Below, piece by piece: positions 7,098 through 11,160 of a stretch of DNA of 11,160 nt. The first letter of the stretch is position 1. Each line of letters opens with the position of its first letter. A model generated the notes under the pieces. The model was not told the DNA's origin and did no database searches. It saw only the letters and a list, made by a program, of their open reading frames with translations. The DNA is from Pavlovales sp. CCMP2436 (taxonomy: Eukaryota; Haptophyta; Pavlovophyceae; Pavlovales), in the NCBI GenBank assembly GCA_026770615.1, contig MU631331.1, forward strand, positions 444,154 through 455,313, written 5' to 3'. Position numbers and translations under genes: made by a program.

Positions 7098-7263
7098 CAG
7101 GGTATCGCGGGCAATAAGAAACCGTCGTGTTAAGAAACTGAGCCTCGTTTTTAGCCCTTCACTAGTACTTTAAATCAAAATTTAACCATTGTTTGTATGT
7201 AATTTGCTAAGAAACTCAGCCTCAGCCTCAAAACCCGCCGTTCTTATTGCCCACGATCCCCTG
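7098..7263. mobile_element. MITE with 25-bp terminal inverted repeats, TA flanks
   Basis: The left end reads CAGGGTATCGCGGGCAATAA then GAA. The reverse complement of the right end reads CAGGGGATCGTGGGCAATAA then GAA, so 23 of 25 positions match. TA dinucleotides sit immediately outside both ends (7096-7097 and 7264-7265), as expected for Tc1/mariner/pogo-type insertion. The 166-bp element has no coding capacity. Inside, a 16-bp word TAAGAAACTSAGCCTC is directly repeated at 7131-7146 and 7208-7223. Confidence 0.7.
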
Positions 7264-7610
7264 TACACCGAACTACTACAGGAGGCAGAGTACGACAGAA
7301 TAAGACCCTCGGTAAATTGCTCACGGCATCGCGCAGCGGGCAACGCAGACAAATATGCGTAATCACTATCGACACCAACATGACACACTTCGAGGCGACA
7401 CGAGAAATTTAGTAGAACAACTGACAAGCAAGGAGAGGGTGGGGGGGAAGGGGGTGGGGGGAGGTGGGCTGGCGAAGAAGTTCACTTTCTCTGCGTGTAT
7501 TACGTGCTGTAGGTGCGATGCGTGCGCAGGCGAGCCACATTTTGGAGACGAGCGAGATGCAGCAGAGGTTGATCAGCGCGCAAGTCGAGTGTCGTCGACA
7601 GTCGTGTGCC
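7264..7610. other. Spacer with strong G-quadruplex-type G tract and short frames
   Basis: The stretch holds a G-run cluster at about 7434-7470 with at least four runs of three or more G, a good G-quadruplex candidate on the plus strand. After it, a short plus-strand frame from ATG 7527 (MRAQASHILETSEMQQRLIS, ending QSCA) stops at the TGA at 7611, exactly at the first base of the direct repeat. An overlapping frame from ATG 7355 ends at 7642. Neither is a confident gene. Confidence 0.3.
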
Positions 7611-7718
7611 TGATCAGTCTTAGCGGGGATGACGGTATCTGAGGGCTCAGGAGCTGGTCCCAGTGTTAACTGAGAGACCGCGAACGGGACCGGACGTTTT
7701 TATAGATATTTACACACA
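7611..7718 (+). repeat. LTR-like direct repeat, left copy
   Basis: This 108-bp segment is repeated at 8766-8875 with roughly 84-86% identity by eye. It begins TG (TGATCAGTCTT) and ends CA (TATTTACACACA), the usual LTR termini. An imperfect hairpin (GGTCCCAGT, then ACTGAGAGACC) lies at 7656-7679. Similarity ends at 7718, where the internal inverted repeat starts. Weak similarity extends about 29 bp upstream (AAGTCGAG in both). Confidence 0.6.
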
Positions 7719-8748
7719 GTCTCGACTTCAATTTTAGCACAATTTTGCCGTTTCGTTTTTTTCTGGCCGTTACACAGGGTCGAAATCCAAATTAGTGGCC
7801 AGTCCGGGGGAAATTGCGAAAAAGTCCGGTGAAAATCCTTCGGAGTAACTAATCAACCTGGTTGGACACAGAGGAGTCAGATGCAGATTCGTGAATGAGG
7901 CGGCCCCATGACTTTCTTATCGCTTCCGAGCGCTGAGAATCGGAAATGTTAGTTACCTTTAGCATGTTGTCGACCCCAGATGCACTCGAGAGGCACACGA
8001 GGTGGGCTACGACCGTCGAGAAGGGCTCTATTTGACAACAGCTATTGGTACTTAGCGCGCAGGGGCGAAGAATGTCTACTACTTCGTTCCGCCCACAACT
8101 TTTCCCCCTCCCCAGTGCAGAATCGCGCCTCTAATTCGGATTTCGACCCCACACCGGTTATTTTTTCGGATGTTGTTCAAAAGTTGGTATGTGGCCTTGT
8201 CATGGTGTTAGCTGGGCTGTGTCCGAAGCACAGATCGTGAATCGATGGCCTCCCGCCATTCCGAGCGGTCAACCGAGTCTAACTTTTAGCAGATTTTGAA
8301 AAATTGTACTTCATTTTTAGCACAGAGCCAATAAGCCACCGTAGTGCGGGTAATTCTGCTATAAGTACGCTTGCCGTACTATATACACTTGTTCTACGGT
8401 CGTCTGGCCAAAGGCCCCTCCTTCATCACTCGGACATCGCCGAGAGTATACCTGGTGGGCTTCGCCGCGAGACCGTACTTGCCGCCAGCCGCGCACCTGA
8501 AGGAGCCCGAGCCGAGCTTCAACTGTGACAGAGTATCTTTATCGACGACTGCCACTGGTACATGTGAGCAGCAGAGGCTGAACTGAGGCGGGCGGAGAGA
8601 GAAGCGGAAGGGCGACACGGCCCTCGCGATAACGCGCCCATAACCAAGCCTTGTGCACCCTACTGAGCACGACAACTCACGCGACAGAGCGCGAGACAGC
8701 GCGGAACTGCTAAAAACGAAGAACTGCTAAAAATGAAGTCGAGACTGT
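7717..8748. mobile_element. About 1-kb element with ~25-bp terminal inverted repeats
   Basis: The left end ACAGTCTCGACTTCA(A/T) then TTTTAGCA at 7717-7741 is matched by the reverse complement of 8724-8748. A related word, GTACTTCATTTTTAGCACAG, recurs inside near 8307-8326, and GAACTGCTAAAAAYGAAG is tandemly repeated near 8704-8736. No transposase frame is present, so it would be non-autonomous. The right flank is TA and the left flank is CA, so a TA target duplication is imperfect. Alternatively this is the interior of the LTR-like unit bounded by 7611-7718 and 8766-8875. Three small frames inside (7980-8240 +, 8304-8528 +, 8675-8394 -) lack decisive support. The minus one contains a coding-like end, RCAAGGKYGLAAKPTRYTL. 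Confidence 0.45.
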
Positions 8749-8765
8749 ACAAGGCTACACGCGTC

Positions 8766-8875
8766 TGATCAGTCTTTTTGCGGGGAGGACGGTATCCGGG
8801 GGCTCGGGAGCTGGTCTCAGGTTTACCTGGGAGACCGCGAACGGAACCGGACGTTTTTTCAGATATTTACACACA
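8766..8875 (+). repeat. LTR-like direct repeat, right copy
   Basis: This 110-bp segment is the partner of 7611-7718, with the same TG and CA ends. Its hairpin is better paired than in the left copy: GGTCTCAGGT, a TT loop, then ACCTGGGAGACC with a two-base bulge. One stem pair changes from T-A (left copy) to G-C (right copy) with both bases altered. No clear target-site duplication is found outside the pair. Confidence 0.6.
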
Positions 8876-9184
8876 AGCATGCGCCGGCCACACATATACC
8901 CACACCGAGCCAGGATGCTCACCGGGCTGCTCCTGGAAAATAATTCCTCGTCGTGATCGGGTGCGGCCAGAACAGCCGGACAGGGCGTCGTTGTGAACCA
9001 AGCGTGCTTCCCCGTCGGAACGTGCGGTCGTCTCACGCAAATGAATCGGCGGGTGACACATCCCAGGCAGCGCGCCAAGGGCTGATATGTCCCGAGAGTG
9101 CCCTCGAGCGTGGGGCCGGGAGATCCGGGCCCGCAGAAACCGCCGATTTTTTTTTCTTTTTTTTCGTTCTAATGTTTAAACTCG
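8876..9184. other. Spacer, no supported gene
   Basis: The stretch is GC-rich to about 9145, then has a T-rich tract at 9147-9165 of two T runs around a single C. Minus-strand frame 9078-8755 and plus-strand frames 8778-8996 and 8953-9210 overlap without a credible start or family signal. I see nothing else. Confidence 0.3.
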
Positions 9185-9430
9185 TTATAGCAAATGTTTT
9201 TCCACGATGAAGTCGTGGAGGACGACGTGCTTCTCGATGGACAACTCGGCCAACAGGCGCTCGAAGATCGAGTTCAAAGTCGGGTTCTCGAGCAGGCGCT
9301 CGAGCAGGCGCTCGCCTGGGCGGCAGCCGTGCGCACCGGGCATGTCGTCGTTCGCGGGCAAGCCAGGCCTTGGCGGATCTAGCACAAAACTGGTCACCTC
9401 GAAATTTTGGACGGGCGAGGAAATTGTCAT
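9185..9430 (-). CDS. Small hypothetical protein beginning MTISSPVQNFE
   Basis: The frame encodes 81 residues from an ATG at 9430 to a TAA at 9187-9185. It runs MTISSPVQNFEVTSFVLDPP, a Pro/Gly-rich linker, then an amphipathic Leu/Glu-rich C-terminal half (GERLLERLLENPTLNSIFER, then LLAELSIEKHVV and VEKHLL) that should be helical. A 12-bp word CTCGAGCAGGCG is tandemly repeated near 9287-9310 and encodes the RLLE repeat. The first 11 codons are mirrored on the other strand at 9541-9573. GAG|GTGACC right after codon 11 is a possible donor site, so the frame could instead be a first exon. No family is recognised. Confidence 0.4.
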   Translation of the reverse strand: MTISSPVQNFEVTSFVLDPPRPGLPANDDMPGAHGCRPGERLLERLLENPTLNSIFERLLAELSIEKHVVLHDFIVEKHLL

Positions 9431-9569
9431 GGTTGTGTTATTAAATTCACAAGGAACTATATTAATCCCGGGTTCGTCATTGTACAGTAACTTTCCCCTC
9501 TAATAAAACGTTGGGTATCGCTCATCGAATGGTCAGAACCATGACAATTTCCTCGCCCGTCCAAAATTT
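9402..9569. repeat. 33-bp perfect inverted repeat around a 102-bp spacer
   Basis: The arms 9402-9434 and 9537-9569 are exact reverse complements. Each arm contains, reading outward, ATGACAATTTCCTCGCCCGT followed by CCAAAATTT, the shared first codons of the two divergent frames. The spacer is AT-rich and could act as a shared promoter. Confidence 0.85.
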
Positions 9570-9681
9570 TGAAAGCTCAGTAGTGGTGTTGTTAAATAAC
9601 ATTGGACATTGGTTACCCCGGGCGTGGAGTGCGGTGCTAGACCGCACTTGGGGCACGAAGCCCGACGGAGCCCGGCGGTGA
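9541..9681 (+). CDS. Short frame with mirrored N-terminus MTISSPVQNFE
   Basis: The frame encodes 46 residues from an ATG at 9541 to a TGA at 9679-9681. Its first 11 residues equal those of the divergent minus-strand frame at 9430; afterwards the sequence is unrelated (SSVVVLLNNIGHWLPRAWSA, then LDRTWGTKPDGARR). Its second half coincides with the three-way-junction RNA fold at 9612-9682, and the stop codon lies within the outer stem. It may be a truncated copy of the neighbour's 5' end joined to other sequence rather than a functional gene. Confidence 0.3.
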   Translation: MTISSPVQNFESSVVVLLNNIGHWLPRAWSAVLDRTWGTKPDGARR

Positions 9682-9771
9682 TACCCCAGGTGGATGTCAC
9701 CTGGGCAGACAAAAAGACATTATTTCAGGTGGGAGCATATTTCAGGTCAGAACATATTCAAAAAGAATATG
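9612..9771 (+). ncRNA. Hairpin array: three-way junction plus two hairpins
   Basis: The outer stem 9612-9623 pairs with 9670-9682 (12 pairs with two G-U, one bulged C at 9676; core CCGGGC/GCCCGG). It encloses hairpin AGTGCGGT-GCTAG-ACCGCACT (9628-9648) and hairpin GGGC-ACGAA-GCCC (9651-9663). Next come CCCAGGTG-GATGT-CACCTGGG (9685-9705) and CATATTC-AAAAA-GAATATG (9753-9771). Near-repeats TTCAGGTGGGAGCATA lie at 9724, 9741 (variant) and 9793. It is not a tRNA (no T-arm or anticodon arrangement), and I could not fit a hammerhead core. Function is unknown; a structured RNA of a mobile element or a SINE head is possible. Confidence 0.5.
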
Positions 9772-9904
9772 AAGGTGTCACATAGCGTTGTCACAGGTGG
9801 GAGCATACTAGCATCCGATTGACTAGCGTGCTGTGATGTGGCGGGGTGGAATAGAAAACACACTTTGTTGCCGGCATTGATCGCATTTGAATTTATATAT
9901 TGAC
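9682..9904. other. Spacer with short CAGGTGGGAGCATA-type repeats
   Basis: Apart from the hairpins listed above, this stretch carries the word CAGGTGGGAGCATA at 9726-9739 and 9794-9807, with a variant CAGGTCAGAACATA at 9743. No gene is seen. Confidence 0.4.
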
Positions 9905-10251
9905 TGATAGGGATTCAAGCTGGCGTCTGACTGTTCTGAATGTTTTGCTGGTCTGAGCGCTGCGTCGCCCATTGCCTGCTGCGTGCCTTAATCGGCTGCG
10001 CTGGCTTGGGCGCCACCGCGCGTGCCGATGGATATCCGGTAGTGTGCCCGGGCAAGGGCGTTTAGGGAGATGATCTGCTGGTTGCTGTTTGTCGTGTTCC
10101 CACGCTGGGCAGCGATCGGGGCCAGCGCGCTCAAGCTCGCGAGCAGCAGCTGCGCATGGCCGCGTGCCGCGATCGTACCAATCGTGTCGATGAGTTGCTT
10201 CTTGATGCGCGCGGCCGCCTCCATCGGACTCACGCCCATCAGCGCGTACAT
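9905..10251 (-). CDS. Hypothetical protein fragment, repeat family copy 2
   Basis: Minus-strand frame from ATG 10251 to a TAA at 9990-9988, 87 residues; the feature extends to 9905 to include the duplicated 3' flank. It begins MYALMGVSPMEAAARIKKQL, continues with helix-prone Ala/Leu-rich sequence, and ends in the segment shared with copy 1 at 362-547 (NSNQQIISLNALARAHYRIS, then IGTRGGAQASAAD). The conserved stop and mostly tolerated substitutions between copies show that this reading frame is the real one. The ATG abuts the AT-rich palindrome at 10252-10289, so the true N-terminus may lie in a lost or spliced upstream part. I recognise no family; an element-encoded or duplicated host protein is possible. 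Confidence 0.5.
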
Positions 10252-10289
10252 CGTGCAATAATATAATTGGGTTATTATAATATTGCACG
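10252..10289. repeat. AT-rich palindrome, 16-bp arms
   Basis: The arms CGTGCAATAATATAAT (10252-10267) and ATTATAATATTGCACG (10274-10289) pair at 15 of 16 positions around a 6-bp loop. The right arm is also the start of tandem unit 1, so the palindrome marks the left edge of the 235-bp array. Confidence 0.7.
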
Positions 10290-10378
10290 AATTATTATTG
10301 TCGTTATTTTAGGATGATGATGATGCTGCTGCAGTTGGGTGTACTAACATATTTGTACCGATACCACTGCTCAACCAG

Positions 10379-10432
10379 GCCTGGTACAAGGCGTGCCCGC
10401 AGACCCACGACAAGACCTCCGCGGAGTACCAG
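10379..10432 (+). CDS. Candidate mini-exon 1 (AWYKACPQTHDKTSAEYQ)
   Basis: This 54-bp stretch sits between an acceptor-like TCAACCAG, 30 bp after TACTAAC (10342-10348), and a donor-like CAG|GTGATT. In phase 0 it encodes AWYKACPQTHDKTSAEYQ. The WYKACP opening resembles the start of the zinc-ribbon segment in RPA70-like DNA-binding proteins, but 18 residues are too few for a firm call. No terminal exons were traced, so it may be a relic. Confidence 0.35.
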
Positions 10433-10472
10433 GTGATTCTCCTTCTACTCCTTCCACTGCTACAGAAAGTTA

Positions 10473-10575
10473 TATATATAAAGCGGCTCAGCATGGTTCA
10501 ACAGGTGTTGTTCACTCACTGACTTGGTCTACGTCAGACGTTAGTCCTGGCAGCAGGGATGGTGGTGGTAGAGGT
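10473..10575 (-). mobile_element. SINE-like insertion with GTTA target-site duplication
   Basis: GTTA occurs at 10469-10472 and 10576-10579. The sister tandem unit has the empty site, AAAGTTAGTGCTGC at 10808-10821. The 103-bp insert contains, in reverse orientation, the repeat found at 6987-7064 (76 of 78 identical). On the minus strand it ends CATGCTGAGCCGCT followed by TTATATATA, so it carries a short (TA)n tail. There are no terminal inverted repeats and no coding capacity. This fits a very small non-autonomous retroposon. Confidence 0.75.
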
Positions 10576-10720
10576 GTTAGTGCTGCTAATCATGGGAGTA
10601 AGAATAAAATGGTATATTATATTATTGCACGAATTATTATTGTCGTTATGTTAGGATGATGATGATGCTGCTGCAGTTGGGTGTACTAACATATTTGTAC
10701 CGCTACCACTGCTCAACCAG

Positions 10721-10774
10721 TACTGGTACAAGGCGTGCCCGCAGACCCACGGCGTGGACACCCCGGAGTACCAG
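10721..10774 (+). CDS. Candidate mini-exon 2 (YWYKACPQTHGVDTPEYQ)
   Basis: This is the counterpart of mini-exon 1 in the second tandem unit, with TACTAAC at 10684-10690, acceptor TCAACCAG and donor CAG|GTGATT. It encodes YWYKACPQTHGVDTPEYQ. It shares ends and core with the first copy but differs strongly in the middle, while its flanking intron-like sequence is almost unchanged. Confidence 0.35.
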
Positions 10775-10844
10775 GTGATTCTCTTTCTACTCCTTTAACT
10801 GCTACTGAAAGTTAGTGCTGCTAATCATGGGAGTAAGAATAAAA

Positions 10845-10908
10845 TGGGTTATTATATTATTGCACGAATTATTATTGTCGTTATTTTACGATGATAATAT
10901 AATAACCC
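10845..10908. repeat. AT-rich inverted repeat at right edge of tandem array
   Basis: GGGTTATTATATTAT (10846-10860) pairs perfectly with ATAATATAATAACCC (10894-10908) around a 33-bp loop that is the stub of tandem unit 3. With the palindrome at 10252-10289 it brackets the array with related AT-rich inverted repeats. Confidence 0.65.
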
Positions 10909-10950
10909 AATAACCCCGCGTCAGGCCCCCTTGCGCAACCCTTCTCCTCT

Positions 10951-11160
10951 ATGGGCGCCGGCATTCAAAAGCTCCAGCACACCATTACCGCCCAGACTGA
11001 GGAGTCGGAGCACAAAAGCCTGAACGACAGGATTGACGCCATGCCCCGCCCGCGCTCGCGCGAGGCAATTGTCTACCGCGCTGTTGATGAGTACTCGCGT
11101 GCTTTCCTCACTGTCTTGCCCGGCGGTAAAGAGACCAACATGTGCCCCGCAGAGTTCCGC
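10951..11160 (+). CDS. Partial retroelement-like protein, runs off window
   Basis: The frame is open from 10906, after a TAA at 10903-10905, to the last base; the first ATG is at 10951. A splice acceptor TCAG at 10921-10924 could instead start an exon at 10925. The visible 70 residues begin MGAGIQKLQHTITAQTEESE and include SRAFLTVLPGGKETNMCPAEF near the end. A pattern of the type (S/A)-x-A-(F/W)-L-x-x-(L/I)-P followed by a spacer and (M/L)-x-x-x-E-F-R is familiar from the region before the reverse transcriptase in many eukaryotic non-LTR-like elements, from memory. The catalytic domain, if any, lies outside the window. Codon use is less GC3-biased than in NMT or the SDR gene. Confidence 0.45.
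   Translation, partial: MGAGIQKLQHTITAQTEESEHKSLNDRIDAMPRPRSREAIVYRAVDEYSRAFLTVLPGGKETNMCPAEFR

Larger units (their letters stand above)
10282..10897 (+). repeat. 235-bp tandem duplication with interrupted first unit
   Basis: The word ATTGCACGAATTATTATTGT starts at 10282, 10624 and 10859. The spacings are 342 and 235 bp, and their difference, 107 bp, equals exactly the 103-bp insert plus its 4-bp target duplication in unit 1. Units 1 and 2 are otherwise nearly identical; unit 3 is a short stub to about 10897. Each full unit carries GATGATGATGATGCTGCTGC, a TACTAAC branch-point-like word, a 54-bp mini-exon and a GTGATT donor. Confidence 0.85.

Noticed and set aside
7611..8875. Confident LTR retrotransposon call
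   Set aside because: No target-site duplication, primer-binding site, polypurine tract or retroelement gene is visible; only the repeat geometry supports it.
8755..9078. Minus-strand 107-residue frame
   Set aside because: It starts at a non-ATG codon, overlaps the LTR-like repeat and shows no family signal.
9612..9682. tRNA gene or hammerhead ribozyme
   Set aside because: The 71-nt size suggests a tRNA, but only two internal hairpins exist and neither has tRNA consensus loops. The junction strands GTGG, TG and GACGGA do not fit the hammerhead core.
9893..10288. 131-residue minus-strand frame overlapping the repeat-family protein
   Set aside because: The conserved stop and protein-level conservation between the 362-547 and 9905-10089 copies are in the other frame.
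10282..10897. CRISPR-like array
   Set aside because: Only two long near-identical units plus a stub with no short spacers; this is a tandem duplication in a eukaryotic context.

Overview
The window looks like nuclear DNA of a unicellular eukaryote, most likely an alga. Host-type genes are very GC-rich at third codon positions, intergenic DNA is AT-rich, at least one spliceosomal GT-AG intron is visible, and no bacterial operon or ribosome-binding architecture is seen. A haptophyte or similar lineage with secondary plastids is plausible, but this is inferred from composition and gene style only.

Left half (about 700-6200): host-like genes. An N-myristoyltransferase homologue (1862-3193, +) lies back to back with a secreted or plastid-targeted TIM-barrel-like protein (1828-728, -). 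Their ATG codons are only 33 bp apart, and both proteins begin with a signal-peptide-like segment. Further right, on the minus strand, is an extended short-chain dehydrogenase/reductase (SDR) gene (5567-4221) with one clear intron. Just upstream of it on the same strand is a small membrane-protein reading frame (6190-5795), which may be a separate gene or the SDR gene's 5' exon.

Right half (about 6300-11160): accessory DNA rich in repeats and small mobile elements. In order it holds: an OTU-protease-like reading frame with unlike-host codon use (6311-6865); two copies of a roughly 80-bp SINE-like repeat (6904-7064); a 166-bp MITE with 25-bp terminal inverted repeats and TA flanks (7098-7263); an LTR-like pair of about 109-bp direct repeats around 1 kb (7611-8875); a 33-bp inverted duplication carrying the same start codon and first 11 codons on both strands (9402-9569); and a dense array of RNA hairpins including a three-way junction (9612-9771). 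It continues with a coding-fragment repeat whose partner lies at 362-547 (9905-10089), a 235-bp tandem duplication holding two intron-flanked mini-exons (10282-10897), and the start of a retroelement-like reading frame that runs off the end (10951-11160).

The most informative point is that the SINE-like repeat interrupts one of two tandem units. The filled and empty sites are therefore both in this window, giving its boundaries (10473-10575) and a 4-bp GTTA target duplication. No single complete new system can be claimed. The two strongest candidates for something undescribed are the hairpin array with mirrored start codons near 9400-9770 and the duplicated mini-exons near 10380-10775.
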